From the NCBI GenBank assembly GCA_016169945.1, contig JADLSH010000355.1, forward strand, positions 3,963,501 through 4,027,500: 64,000 nucleotides of DNA, read 5' to 3'. This DNA is from Trachythela sp. YZ-2020. Taxonomy: Eukaryota; Cnidaria; Anthozoa; Malacalcyonacea; Clavulariidae. The translations under genes were made by a program, and so were the position numbers. The notes under the pieces are model-generated. The model worked only from the letters and a program-made list of their open reading frames with translations, made no database searches and was not told where the DNA came from. Positions 11,701 to 23,085 of the stretch are shown here, piece after piece. Each line of letters opens with the position of its first letter. Positions within the stretch are counted from its first letter, which is position 1.

Positions 11701-13284
11701 TTGGCAAAGAAACTAGTCTCCATTAACAAACCCTTCTTCTTCGTCCGTACAAAAATTGACACGGACTTCGATGGCGAGAAGAGAAAGAGGCACTTCAACG
11801 AAGAGGCGATGTTGAAGAAAATTAAAGCAGATTGTTCCACCAACTTAAAAGGCCTGATCGCTCGTGAGGATGATATCTTCTTGATCAGTAATAATCATCC
11901 AGAAAAATTGGATTTCCCTCGCCTCACCGAAGCAATCTCCGACAAATTATCCCAGCATAAAAAAGAATCCTTCTGCCTCTCCATGTATGTCTTATCCGAA
12001 GATATTTTGAACAGAAAAGTGAACACTCTCAAAGGTATACCATTTTATACTATAGAAAGTTCAAAGTCCACTCTTTCTAGTATCCAATTGGCTGAAGGTT
12101 TATCAAGTAAAAGTCACAATGTTTACCGCCATCAACTCTAAGCGAGCAATAATTAGCACTAATTTACTGACCCCAAAGGAAACAGTGTGTTTTGTGGACC
12201 CGAGACGACAACGAGCGGTAGAGAGGCCAGAAAACACACTGTTTTCCCGCGATTTCAGTAAATAAGTTATGTTATACGCCAAGTGTCAAAAGACAAAAGA
12301 TTTGTCGCTTTAAATCTTAACATCTCGATTAAAATAAAGAATAACAGTAAAAACTGGCCTGTTATTACATGAAAAAATCCAGCCCGGTTTGAACCTTTCC
12401 ATGTTGCCACAACCAGCTTTGACATTGTAGATCTAGCGTTAAATATTTTCGATATTTCTCACATTATGGAGCGAACTTGCCTTATACAGGTTTTACGGGT
12501 TGCTAGACCTTGAATATTGAGAGGCCCGATCGCTCTTCAGCTCACCTTATTTTGTACCAGAGAGAACGATTTGCGGCGCACTATAAGGGCGAGTTTGGTT
12601 CACAAAGAGATACTTCCTAGTTTATAATTTGTTTTCCCGCAAGATAAGTTTCTTGTAAATCAGAGACTTTTGACCACTCGTCTCACTAATGCTGTGGTTT
12701 TAGGATCCGCTCTCTATACCACTCCCTATCACTCTAATCAGTGAAACTATAGGAGAGCGATTTGGCATTCTATATCGTTCGTACAAAATTCAATGTCTGC
12801 ACTGCACGTACGTTTATTAATCAGAATCAAAGATTTTGCAAAGCCAAATAGCGATATTCTGCGTTTAATATAATCTTCTTTAGGTCGAATTTGGATGGTT
12901 GCATTGAAGTCTGTTATTGTGAAAGCATTGACTACGAAGTCATACTCCCAGAGCGTTGATTTTAAAATCATTGTTGAGAATGTGGAATTCTACAGATCTC
13001 AACTCGGATTTCCAAAACAAGATTCTGAAGAATTTCAAGGAATGACAGAGGAGCTCCAAGAACAAGTGCGAAGATTCTACTTGACAGATGTCATGGATGT
13101 CAATTCCTGGTTGAAAAAGTTTGATAGTGATGGTGTAGACGTAGATCCTTCCTCTAAATCGTTGAATCAGGCTGAAGATATCGAAGCACCTTTCACGTTT
13201 GTGTATCGTTCACTACACTGTGTTTTGGACGAAATGGCCAAGATAGCTTTGAAAATTTTAACGATGCCACGGGACAAGAGCTAG
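8707..13284 (+). CDS. IRG-like GTPase gene 2 (three exons, class II-type)
   Basis: The exons are 8707-8893, 11466-12034 and 12884-13284 (187, 569 and 401 nt), joining in phases 2 and 1 without frame loss. Acceptors are TTATTTAG, TTCACAG and TTCTTTAG; donors are AGAGG|GTATAA and AAAG|GTATAC. Exon 1 enters in frame without an ATG, so a short upstream start exon is missing from the model. It has a helical N-terminus and the P-loop GDSGVGKSR. Exon 2 has DTPGIGTPTF (G3) and RTKIDTD (G4). Exon 3 begins GRIWMVALK and carries FYRSQLGFPKQDSEEF, the class II C-terminal module, and ends in MPRDKS. About 384 residues are visible, near the usual IRG size. Intron 1 contains a LINE fragment. The family couples GTP binding to self-assembly on membranes; that role is inferred. 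Confidence 0.8.
10239..10905 (+). pseudogene. 5'-truncated LINE fragment (RT C-terminus plus tail)
   Basis: The open frame 10239-10679 holds the terminal region of a Jockey/L2-like RT (MSWGNTYITKLNKV, LKIAMFTYKII, RTNYGIFTF, KIWETIPYHIKKS). It is followed by an untranslated tail ending in tandem TGATTC units at about 10884-10905, a typical LINE 3' end. It lies in intron 1 of IRG gene 2 in sense orientation. The 5' truncation is the usual product of target-primed reverse transcription. Confidence 0.8.
12160..12268. repeat. Hairpin MITE-like repeat in intron 2 of gene 2
   Basis: Inverted arms with TTTACTGA and AAACAGTGTGTTTT on the left, and AAAACACACTGTTTT and TTCAGTAAA on the right, around a GC-richer loop. 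No coding capacity. Probably a short non-autonomous element. Confidence 0.55.
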
Positions 13285-13854
13285 ATGATAACATGCTATA
13301 GACTGAGTCGCGGAATGGCAAATAAAACTCAAAATTAGCATTGAAAATTTGACTTTAAATCTACAAGATCTATTCCAAAAGTACCTAATATATACCCTGT
13401 TTGGGGAACAGAGGCGCATACCTGCGGGTATATAATTTCATCAAAAACCAATATTATACTATAGGACTTTAGCAAAAGTGGTCACGTGTCCTTACCCCAT
13501 TAAATCGAGCTGTTGTTTCGTGGCCAACTCCAGAAATGAAACGAGTACCTCCATAATTGTAAAACTGAAAAGTTTGAGCTAATATGGATTATTTTGGGAC
13601 TATGCATGGGTGAATTGTAATTTCATTATATAATGAAAGGATTTTTCATGGAATTAATGTTTTGTCTTTTGTTTTTCTTTAGGTAATTCAAAAAAGAAAC
13701 ATTTCCACGAAATCACATGGTCCAAATATAAATAATTCATTCCATTCATAAACAATGAACAAAGCAATTTTTAGGATAGATTGTTAAGTTGTTCAACATA
13801 AAAAATGTAAATAGATGTAAGAGTTGACAAGATATTGATCTGTCCTTGTTATGT
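13285..13854. other. Intergenic stretch without recognised gene
   Basis: Region after the stop of IRG gene 2. No domain-bearing frame is visible. Confidence 0.45.
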
Positions 13855-15378
13855 AATAATAATAATAATATTTCGTTCTTATATACCGCTTCTTCATTCA
13901 CGTCCAGAGGCGCTTTACAATGTCCAGTATTTAAAAAGTATTTTACAAGTTTAGTTGGTTTATACAAAGATATACATTCCTAAAAAGTACCTTAATCAAA
14001 CATAGTCAATTAAAATAGATTAGATAAAATCTTTATATACAGTTCTGAACAAATGTGTTTTCAGTTCTGATTTAAAACTGTCTATAGATTCACATAGTCT
14101 TAAGGACTGAAGCAGACTATTCCACAGTATTGGTGCAGATACAGAAAAGAACGTCTACCAATGGATTCTAGGTTATACTTTGGCACTACTAATTTCCTAT
14201 CTGATGAAGATCTCAAGTTACGTCTAGGTAAATAAACATCTAACAAGTCAGTAATGTATTGTGGTTCTAGTCCAGATAGGGTCTTATATGTCAGTAACAA
14301 TATCTTGCGCACAATTCTTTCCTTGATTGCAAGGCATATTTTAACTAATATACTGGGGGGGGGGGGGGCACTTGGCCCCCCAGGCCGTCTTGATGGCCCC
14401 CCACTCACACAAAATTGGCCCCCCACTCCCTGGGCCCTTTATACATTGGGTCGTTTACAGAGTAAATGATTTGTCTGTGTTTAACGAAATATTGTTTTTA
14501 TGGCTTATATAGTTAGACATTTTTAAAGTTTTAGTTAAAACATTGAAATACTATTGGCTTGGCAATTTCAGAGCTCCAGATTTCAAATTTTCCTGGGAAA
14601 AAACTCCCCCGGACCCCTACAGGGCTCACGCCTTCAGCACTCAGATTAAGGGCCCTTTTTCACAAATGGCCCCCCACTTAGAAATCCTTAAAAAATGCCC
14701 TGCTTGATTGGCAGCCAATGCAACGTAAACAGCACAGGTCAGATGTGATCCATTTTCTTTAATAAGGTGACAATCCGTGCCGCTGCATTTTGGACTTTCT
14801 GGATTCGTTCCAAAATGCTCTTTGGTAGTCCATATTTTGTCCAAACGGGATGTAACTAGATCATGTACCATTATATTTGCCGATTCGGAGCTAAGATATT
14901 TCCTTGTTTTACTGATTTTCCTTAGATAATAAATCCAGATTTGCACACAGTTGTTACTTGCGTTTCCATGGTTAAATTTGAGTCCATCATAACCCCAATA
15001 TTACTCACCTTTGGGATAGATCGACCGCGTCATCGCACACAATTATAGAGGATAAAAATAGAAATGGACGATGACGAGCAGATAACATCATTATATCTGT
15101 CTTATCACTGTTAACGCCTAATGATCGCATGAACTCTCCTATTTGATGCTATATATAATGAAAAGAGCATTGGTTCTAAAACTTTTCCCTGTGGTACACC
15201 AGAGTGGATTTAGTGGATTGCTCATCCAAGACATGTACCATAAATGTTCTTTCAGTAAAGTACGATTTGTACACAACAAGTGTATTTTTACACTTTTAAG
15301 AGAAATCATCCTGGCCATTACTCATTGAAAATATATATGAAAAATATAAGAGAGAAACAGTCGTTTCATCAAAATGGC
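13855..15378 (-). mobile_element. L2/CR1-like LINE fragment, copy 1 of 3
   Basis: Minus-strand reading shows RT C-terminal pieces: IKERIVRKILLLTYKTLSGL, TDLLDVYLPRRNLRSSSDRK, IWIYYLRKISKTRKYLSSES and a DDKTDI-type region. Its 3' tail has GTAAAGCGCCTCTGG and a TATATAAG box followed by ATT repeats (about 13856-13900), which is characteristic of L2/CR1-type LINE ends. Several frameshifts are present. Related copies lie at 24064-25420 and 47655-48780. A MITE is nested inside (14330-14702). Confidence 0.8.
14330..14702. mobile_element. hAT-like MITE nested in the LINE copy
   Basis: A 373-bp insertion flanked by an exact 8-bp direct repeat CTTGATTG (14322-14329 and 14703-14710). Its ends form imperfect terminal inverted repeats: CAAGGCATATTTTAA on the left, and CAGGGCATTTTTTAA when the right end is reverse-complemented (13 of 15 match). 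The LINE copies at 24.4 and 48.0 kb are uninterrupted at the same place, so they serve as empty sites. The 8-bp duplication and CAxGG termini point to the hAT superfamily. The interior has a G-run of about 15 and several CCCCCCA blocks. No transposase. Confidence 0.85.
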
Positions 15379-15451
15379 GTGATAAAAATTTCCAGGGCAA
15401 TAAAAATTTCGTATTGTCCGTGGGCAATACGGGAAAATTCTGCCACGTCAG

Positions 15452-16683
15452 TAGGTAACCCTATACCTATAGCGACAGAAGTAAATTGACACTTGGAAGT
15501 AAGAATACCGGACGTAATGTCACACTTGGAAGTAAGAATACCAATGAGATGACGTAACATAAAGCGTTGCGTAACCTCTAGGGTTAAACTTGGAATCTCT
15601 TGTGAAATATCAATATTACACATTTACAACGTTTGATCATTTCCAATAATGTATTTAAAAACTAAAAGAAAAATACATGGTAAATTTTAATGTAGATTAA
15701 TGGTTTAACTGTTTACAATGTTCAAAAGGAGCAAAAAGGGGGTTAGGCGAACGCGAAATCGTACTGTTTTTGGACCAAAATATAAGTGACGCTTGGATGC
15801 ATACCTAAATTAACACAGACAAGTATTAACGTTTTAAACAATTTATTTCTAAAGTATAACAATTTTACACAAATAAACAGTAATTAAATATATTGTCTGA
15901 CTTTTACACAAATAAACAGTTCTTAAACGTATTGTCCAGGTTCCCTGGGGGAACCCCTTGGGAACCCCATCCACAAAAAGAAAATTGGCCGTATGTAAGG
16001 TTGTACAACACGGGGACTGGGTAGGTGTACTGGATTACGAGAAAGTGCCTGTATTACCAGCAGAGAAGAAATGAAGTCCAACCAAAGTTTTGGATGTTAA
16101 ATCGGTGGAATACAAGGGACATAAACGCAAACTCCTGCTAACGGAAGACGGTACTGTTTACAAAGTCAGACGATCGAAGCTGGAAAACACTGTTCAATAC
16201 CTGGACAATACGTTTAAGAACTGTTTATTTGTGTAAAAGTCAGACAATATATTTAACTACTGTTTATTTAAAACGTTAATACTTGTCTGTGTTAATTTAC
16301 GCAGCATCCAAGCGTTACTCATATTTTAGTCCAAAAACAGTACGATTTCGCTTTCGCCTAACCCCCTTTTTTCTCCTTTTGAACATTATAAATCTGTATT
16401 AAAATTTACCATGTATTTTTCTTTTTGTGTAATATTGATATTTCACAAGAGATTCCAAGTTCAGCCCTAGAGGTTACGCAACGCTTTATGTTACGCAACG
16501 CTTTATGTTACGCAACGCTTTATGTTACGCAACGTTTTATGTTACGCAACGCTTTATGTTACGCAACGCTTTATGTTACATCATCTCATTAGTATTCTTA
16601 CTTCCAAGTGTGACATCACTTCCGGTATTCTTACTTCCAAGTGTCAATTCACTTCCGTCGCTATATGTATAGGGTTACATACT
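15452..16683. mobile_element. Foldback transposon with ~490-bp inverted arms
   Basis: The left arm (15452-15941) and right arm (16199-16683) are long inverted copies of each other, around a 257-bp core (15942-16198). An exact 8-bp direct repeat CACGTCAG flanks it (15444-15451, 16684-16691), which supports insertion as a unit. Both ends contain GTAACCCTATAC. The core has one reading frame on the plus strand (with VVQHGDWVGVLDYEK and VKSVEYKGHKRKLLL) interrupted by a single TGA near 16070. I do not recognise it; it may be a transposase remnant. Confidence 0.85.
16473..16574. repeat. Six tandem 17-bp units in one foldback arm
   Basis: GTTACGCAACGCTTTAT is repeated six times (one unit with a T for C). 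The opposite arm has only about one unit (near 15550), so the expansion arose after the arms formed. Confidence 0.9.
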
Positions 16684-16692
16684 CACGTCAGC

Positions 16693-17066
16693 AACTAATG
16701 AAATTGCAAGATTGCACCAAAACAAACGCATGCCATATAACAAAACAGTTTATTTGTTTCTATTTTTTCAGTATAATACTATCGGATTCCCACTAAAACA
16801 TTGTTTATATCCTTTTTTAAATTCTATCTTATTAGTACTATATCTATATTCTATACGTTTGCCTCTAAATATCACTGAAGAATTTGCCATATTTGATTAA
16901 GTTTGATAATAAAAATATCAACAATAATTACACTAATAGTTAAAATATCATTTGCGATACAATCCAAACCCCTGCCATGTACCTATACAAATTTAATCAA
17001 CAAAATTTGTCTTCAGTTTGGTTTTAAATTACTATGTTAAAATCAGTGTAACGGTCAATTTTTATC
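16693..17066. other. Short stretch downstream of IRG gene 3
   Basis: Lies 3' of gene 3 on its strand and probably includes its 3' untranslated region. No other gene is seen. Confidence 0.4.
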
Positions 17067-19980
17067 TCACTTATCTGTGCTTGTCTCCAAACTATCCTGA
17101 ACTGATTGTCGCGTTGCGTCATCCCAGACAGCTAAGGCCGCTTCTTCCAGTTCGTTTACAGAACGTATAAGGTAGCGCAATGTAAAAGCAAACGATATGC
17201 TGCCTGCGATGGCCATTCCTATGATTGGAATAAACTTGGAAACTTCTTCAATTCCAGTCACCAACCCAAATGATTTGATCGCAAGAGTTGGAATAACTTC
17301 CGCAGAAGATCTAAACGCATATCTCTTTATAATCTCGCTGTGCTTTTTATCTAATATGCCAAGCTTTTCCGACGGTATATCGTTGAGGCCAAAGTTTCTG
17401 TAATACGACGTGATTGTAGCATAAATAAGTGAAACGTCAACTACAGCTCCCACTCCAGGAATTGGAATTGCACCAGTTGCCGCTGAAGCGGCTGCCGCAA
17501 CACAAGCTTGAACTATATCAATGTTTTCAAGAAATAATAAAAGTATTAGCATTATTCTGATACACCATTCTCTCTATATATATTAATATAAAAAAGTGAA
17601 ATTAGAAATTTTCAACAAGCTCTCAAAAGATATTGTTATTTGAAAAAAAATATATAATTGATTTGTTTTGTGGAAAACCCACGTTTATTTATTTGGCAAA
17701 GCTTTCCATCTGTAATCCCGGATTTGCATCAAAAGAAATTAATAATAGAAGTTTTCGTCTTTTTAGAAAACGTTTGTCTCTCCGAAATCGAGTGGAGATA
17801 AATCTAGTATTTTGGTAAATCTAATATTTATGTATACTTTATAATATGCGCTAGAAACTATTACCGAATGGCTTGAGTGTTTAACATGAATTAGGATTAA
17901 TATTAGTCTTGTAACTAATACTATAGGCAATAACAGTAATAAATTAATATTATATTAATTTAAAAATTATAGTTGTACTTCCGTTATCATCGATGCATAC
18001 TATAACAACAATTAATTATCGGTGTTCTTCTCAGCTGCATTGTTAACGGGCTATATTTAGGGCTCTAATGCAAGCCTTAGCAAGATAATTAAAAGAATCA
18101 CTTGACTCTCAAGACTTGCTGGTAAGGACGACTTAGGCAATGATCTTACAAACACACCACCTTAACGCTGATTGGCTAGTTTTGGTCAGTCCAAGTATAC
18201 TTGACCCGCAAAGATCAAGATAGAAAGACAGAAAAGGAGAACTAACTATATGTAAATTAGAGGATGCAGGCTCTGTGAATACTACACTCGTTTAGTCGTT
18301 TACCAGTGGTACAGGATCGCTGGATCGGTGTTTCTCAATCAAACAAATGCCTCGATAACAGTGCATTATTGATGACACTGTAAAACATAAATAACGAATA
18401 AATTATTTAAAATTACTCTGGAAATTAATCCGGCAATCTTTACCTTTGAAAAATTTAGCCTTTCTCTTCAAGCATCCACGCGTTAGATTTGATAAAGACA
18501 GTGTTAAACTCTCTCTTTGAAGAACAGGCAACGCGTCGCTGATTGCTCCAACCAGATGATCGAAGTCCCATTTTTCCTTATCATAATTACTAATGAGGAA
18601 AATTTTATCTTGACCGTCTTTTATGTTACGTATGCAATCATTTCTGATTTTCTCCACTATTTCTTCTTCATTGATAGCTGCTTTTCCTTTCCTAGGCATG
18701 CAGTCGACATCGATCTTTGTGCGAATAAGAAAAAATGATTTCTGAATGGATTTCACTTTCTCTGCTAGTTTTCTATCGTTTTCTGTGAAACGCGATGAAG
18801 TGAAAATGAGGAAGGTGTCGTAATCTTCCAAGCCAACTTTTTTACAGTAAGTTGAAAAATCTGGATAGTTCGGCGTACCGATGCCGGGTAGATCCACGAA
18901 AATAATCTTTGGGTTGTTGGGATGTTTGTATTCTGTTGGCTCGCTTGTTGCTTCAATGACGTCTACTTTTGCTGCACCGTCATCGTCATCTTTAAGTCTA
19001 CACAAGACAGTAACGAAGTATATTATAGAATTGGTAACACGTTATGATTAGTGGTGATTATAATGTTGATGGTGATGATATAGAGATGATGATGATTAAG
19101 GTGATTACGGTAATGATGATGGTGACAACAATAGCAGTGGTGACGACAATAGTAGTGGTGACGACAATAGTAGTGGTGACGACAATAGTAGTGGTGACGA
19201 CAATAGTAGTGGTGACGTATAGTAGTGGTGACGTATAGTAGTGGTGACGACAATAGTAGTGGTGACGACAATAGTAGTGGTGACGACAATAGTTGTGGTG
19301 ACGACAATAGTTGTGGTGACGACAATAGTAGTGGTGACGACAATAGTAGTGGTGACGACAATAGTAGTGGTGACGACAATAGCAGTGGTGACGACAATAG
19401 TAGTGGTGACGACAATAGTAGTGGTGACGTATAGTAGTGGTGACGACAATAGTAGTGGTGACGACAATAGTAGTGGTGACGACAATAGTAGTGGTGACGA
19501 CAATAGTTGTGGTGACGACAATAGTAGTGGTGACGACAATAGTAGTGGTGACGACAATAGTAGTGGTGACGACAATAGCAGTGGTGACGACAATAGTAGT
19601 GGTGACGACAATAGTAGTGGTGACGTATAGTAGTGGTGACGACAATAGTAGTGGTGACGACAATAGTAGTGGTGACGACAATAGGAGTGGTGACGACAAT
19701 AGTATGGTGATGACGATTGTAATACCATAATGTAAAACCGAGACTAAAGAAGGGTTTTCATAAAAATATATTAAAATATACATCTATTTTTACCCTCTAA
19801 TTGCGTTGATAAAGGCTGACTTTCCAGTGCCAGCATCTCCTGTTATGCCAAATCGTATTTTCACATCCTTCCATCCTTGAAGTCTTTTCTTGAGCAATTC
19901 TTCAATGCCAGCAACATCATTTTTTAAAATGTGTTCCTTTGCCTCAGCCAGATATTTTTCATTGAGATCACTTGTTTTAT
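17067..19980 (-). CDS. IRG-like GTPase gene 3 (class I, three exons)
   Basis: Minus-strand exons are 19980-19794, 18997-18444 and 17512-17067 (187, 554 and 446 nt), joined in phases 2 and 1. Acceptors are CACTTTAG, CTTGTGTAG and TTGATATAG; donors are AGAGG|GTAAAA and AAAG|GTAAAG. Exon 1 (KTSDLNEKYLAEAKEH onward) contains the P-loop GDAGTGKSA and begins in frame without ATG, so the start exon is not in the model. Exon 2 holds KDDDDGAAKVDV, DLPGIGTPNYP (G3), RTKIDVD (G4) and FLISNYDKEKWDF. Exon 3 is hydrophobic, with ATGAIPIPGVGAVVDVSL, EEVSKFIPIIGMAIAG and NELEEAALAVWDDA; this helical module probably packs against membrane or partners. All GTP-binding motifs are intact, and about 394 residues are visible. 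Intron 1 carries an 18-bp minisatellite. Confidence 0.85.
19121..19708. repeat. 18-bp minisatellite with 196-bp higher-order period
   Basis: Tandem units GTGGTGACGACAATAGTA (18 bp). Shortened 16-bp units containing GACGTATAG occur at 19214, 19230, 19426 and 19622. The last three are 196 bp apart (10 x 18 + 16), and an AGCAGT variant recurs at 19381 and 19577, also 196 bp apart. So whole blocks were duplicated. The array sits in intron 1 of IRG gene 3. It is open in several frames only because 18 is divisible by three. Confidence 0.95.
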
Positions 19981-20149
19981 CTAAAGTGGTAAATGCTATT
20001 TATATAATAAGTACAACGTACACAAATAAAGCATATTATATTATTATTATACATTGAAACTCTATTCGCGTTTCTGATTGGTAAAAAAAACCCCGCATCA
20101 TTCTCAATTCCGGTAGTTCTCGCGTTACTTCCGCTAGTGACGTCATCAA

Positions 20150-20370
20150 CGTCTAATAATAGTATCTATCCAAAAAAGCTATTATTGGACGCTGTCGAGC
20201 CCAAGCCCTCATGCGTAAGCTGAATCCAAAACAATTATTCGATTCAGCTTACGCATGCATGATATCAAGAATTATTCAGACCCCAGTCAATGTAATCCGC
20301 CTCAACTTCGCTTCGGAAAAATAACATTGACCTCGGTCTGAATAATTCTTTATATCATGCTCAGCCTCAT
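20150..20370. repeat. Nested palindromic repeats (MITE-like)
   Basis: Two hairpins lie side by side: 20212-20255 (TGCGTAAGCTGAAT with ATTCAGCTTACGCA-type arms) and about 20270-20350 (AATTATTCAGACC with GGTCTGAATAATT). No coding capacity. Probably one or two non-autonomous DNA elements upstream of IRG gene 3. Confidence 0.65.
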
Positions 20371-20526
20371 CTAATAATTGTTTAGTATTAAGAACATAAC
20401 TTTGACAATATTAATGATAAACATGACGTCGACAGGTAAATCTCATGGCAGTAAAACTGAATTACAAGATTTTCACATAATTATAAGGTATAAAATACAA
20501 GTAATACTATTATAATTGTATTAAAT

Positions 20527-21015
20527 CTAGCTATTCTTATGAGTTGCAAAGTTTGACAATCTCAGAGTCTTAGGGATGGTGAAGAAGACAGATGTAGTGC
20601 CAGATCGTAGATTGTACCCGTGATCAATAGAGTGATTAACAAACTTCAAAACCGGTTCCAATGGGCCTTTTCGTTTATTGTCTCTAACAAATTGCTCGCA
20701 AATGTCAAAACTCCTCTTATATAAAGGGTCCAGATTAGCTTTCGTTAAGCAGGAGTCATAAGACATGTCATATGACCTAAATATTATTCGCATTCCCCTT
20801 TTCTGAATTGATTCTATACTATCACTTAAGTATAAAGGAAGCGGGGCAGACCATACAGGGACAGCATATGTACTCTATAGTTACGTTAGCAGATCATATG
20901 TTCAGTAACCTGCTTTACTTAACTGACGAATAATATATAATCGTTTGGATGCTTTCTTAGTTATATAATTACAGTGAGATGACCAAGTTAGGTCGCTACG
21001 GAAGGTAACACCAAT
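20527..21015 (-). pseudogene. LINE RT C-terminal remnant
   Basis: Two minus-strand frames: about 21015-20902 with GVTFRSDLTWSSHCNYITKK and ASKRLYIIRQLSKAGY, and 20793-20527 with SCLTKANLDPLYKRSF and GYNLRSGTTSVFFTIP. Both are typical of the region after the RT catalytic core in Jockey-like LINEs. The part between is degenerate. The remnant lies between IRG genes 3 and 4. Confidence 0.7.
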
Positions 21016-21177
21016 TGACCAGACCACCAATAAGTGTAATAAAATCTTCCAAAACGTCGCAGCAATAATAATTGTAAACAAATTGCTGTTATAGGAAATG
21101 TGTTTGTTGTTCTGATCTTGGGAATTATAAACTTTTGTTACAAAGAGTAAATATATAATTTTTAGTACAGTACTCAC

Positions 21178-23085
21178 CTGTTTGAGACAAAGGAACAACA
21201 CGGTGGATAATAGTTACTGACAGGCGAAAGAAATCCCATTGTGTTGGATCGTAGTTATTAATCAGAAATATGTCTTCCCTGTTACAGCGTAAATTTTTCG
21301 CAATGTCATCCTTCACTTTCTCTAAATGCTCTTCTTCTTTGAGTCGAAATGTTGCTTCATCCTCGCGCTGAATTTTGCTGATGTAGATATCAATGTGTGC
21401 GCGAATAATGAAAAACGACTTATTAAAGGATTTAACTTTTTTTACTAATGCGCAATCGAATTCTGTTATTTCATCTTTAGTGAAGATAAGTAATCCCTCA
21501 AATTTTTCCAAATCATATGTGTTCCAGTAGGTTTCAAGATTGGGATAGTTTACTTCATCATAACCGGGTAGATCGCAGAAAATAACGAGTGGATTTGTTG
21601 GATAGGTATAATCATGGCGTTCCATTGCGTCAACGTCGACTTTTGCAGCATGCTCATGATCATCCGCAAACCTACAAAATTTATACACAATATATAGTTC
21701 AAGGGATAAGCAATAGAAATTAAATCCTTTCTTTTATCTTGCTTAATTCTTGTAAAGTGCCCATGTCATAAAATGGGAGTTTACATTATTAGAATCTCCT
21801 TGAAACGTAGATCATGAAAATACAAAGCAGATTTAAAATTGAGCTTGTTTTCACGGAGTAATAAGGCACTGAAATTTAATGGCAAAAGTTTTTGAAAACT
21901 GCGAAGATGGGAAACTGGTAACTAATACGTCACAATAGGAACCCATTGCCTACTTGGATAAGTGAAAAGTATATAAATGCATGTAAAGGGAGAATCGCGA
22001 TCAAGCCCGGTAAAAAATGTCGTAAACGAGTTCAGCTACAGAAAATAATAGCTACCAAAGCGATGACTCCGATTGAAACAATATTCCCGGGCAGTATCAA
22101 ATCGAGAAACCGAGAGAAATCAATGAAAGCCAAACGTGACAAAATATCAAGTATAATATTTTTACATCAAGTCGTTCGTGTTTAATATCAAGTGTCGCTA
22201 TTTTACAATCAAGACGTTCGTTTTTATATCAAGTGTCGATATTTTACAATCAAGACTGTCATGTTTTATATCAAGCTAAATCGCATATTTTTATATCAAG
22301 TAAATTGCGTATTACATCAAGTATTACACGTTTTTATAATTCAAGTTTCGCGTGTGTTGATCAGAGTTCTTCAGACGGGGGTAAATCACGTATTTTCTGC
22401 ACCGGAGGAAAATATGGCGCAAGGCAAAATTGAAACGGAGGGCCGTTGATGCCGACTTGAATTAATTTACGAATTGATTTATTACCATCGCTCTGTTTCC
22501 TTTAAACAACATATTTAGAATATATTGAGATTAGGTTAAGAACAGCTTATTAGTGTATGCATAGAATACAACAAAATCAGCGTCGTTTCTTCGTAGCGTA
22601 AGCTTTCAGAAAGATTTTAGTTGTTTTGACACATCACAATATGCATTCACAAGAGGATATAAAATAGATTAAGCATATCAATGAAATTAATTAGCTCCCT
22701 GTGATAAAAAAGCCCCCCGGAAAATACCTTTTGCGATACAATTCAAACCCATGCCGTTCATCTAACTCTAAATTCAAAATTTCTCCGCAATTTGTTTTTG
22801 TTCGGTTATTTAATATATCGAAATTGGTTTTACGGTCGTTTTCGTCTCACTTAATATCTGTGCTTGTCTTCAAACTATCCTGAATCAATTGTCTGGCTAC
22901 GTTATCACAAACAGCTAAGGCAGCCTCTTCCATTTCGTTTATAGAACTTTTAAGGTTGTGAAATGTCATGTGAAAAATAAGATTCCTTACCCTCTTATGG
23001 CATTAACGAAAGCCGATTTTCCACAACCTTTTGGTCCTACAAAGGCAAGACGTATCTTTCCATCCTTAGACTGTTTTGACCCCAT
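21178..23085 (-). CDS. IRG-like GTPase gene 4 (class III, two exons seen)
   Basis: Exon 1 is 23085-22991 and starts at ATG with MGSKQSKDGK, then the P-loop GPKGCGKSA, ending AGAGG|GTAAGG in phase 2. MG...S is a good N-myristoylation context. Exon 2 is 21671-21178 (494 nt, exactly the length in the class III gene at 49579). It has the acceptor TTTTGTAG and the donor ACAG|GTGAGT, and carries ADDHEHAAKVDV, DLPGYDEVNYP (G3) and FLINNYDPTQWDFF. The G4 motif reads RAHID where siblings have RTKID, losing the Lys that contacts guanine, so nucleotide specificity is doubtful. No C-terminal helical exon was found downstream to 19980; a LINE remnant lies there. A C-terminal tail remnant lies within the intron. 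Joining exons 1 and 2 is an inference from phase and class. Confidence 0.65.
22148..22345. repeat. Degenerate TCAAG-spaced tandem repeat
   Basis: ATCAAG recurs every 15-40 bp. Two units of about 41 bp (TCAAGTGTCGxTATTTTACA...) are nearly identical at about 22188-22270, with decayed units after. In the intron of gene 4. No function seen. Confidence 0.6.

Noticed and set aside
16473..16574. CRISPR-like short repeats
   Set aside because: Units are directly adjacent without spacers and lie in a transposon arm of an animal genome.
19023..19783. Long open frames on both strands encoding GDDNSS- or VVTTI-type repeats
   Set aside because: They lie wholly in the 18-bp minisatellite, are open in several frames because the unit is a multiple of three, and have no other coding signal.
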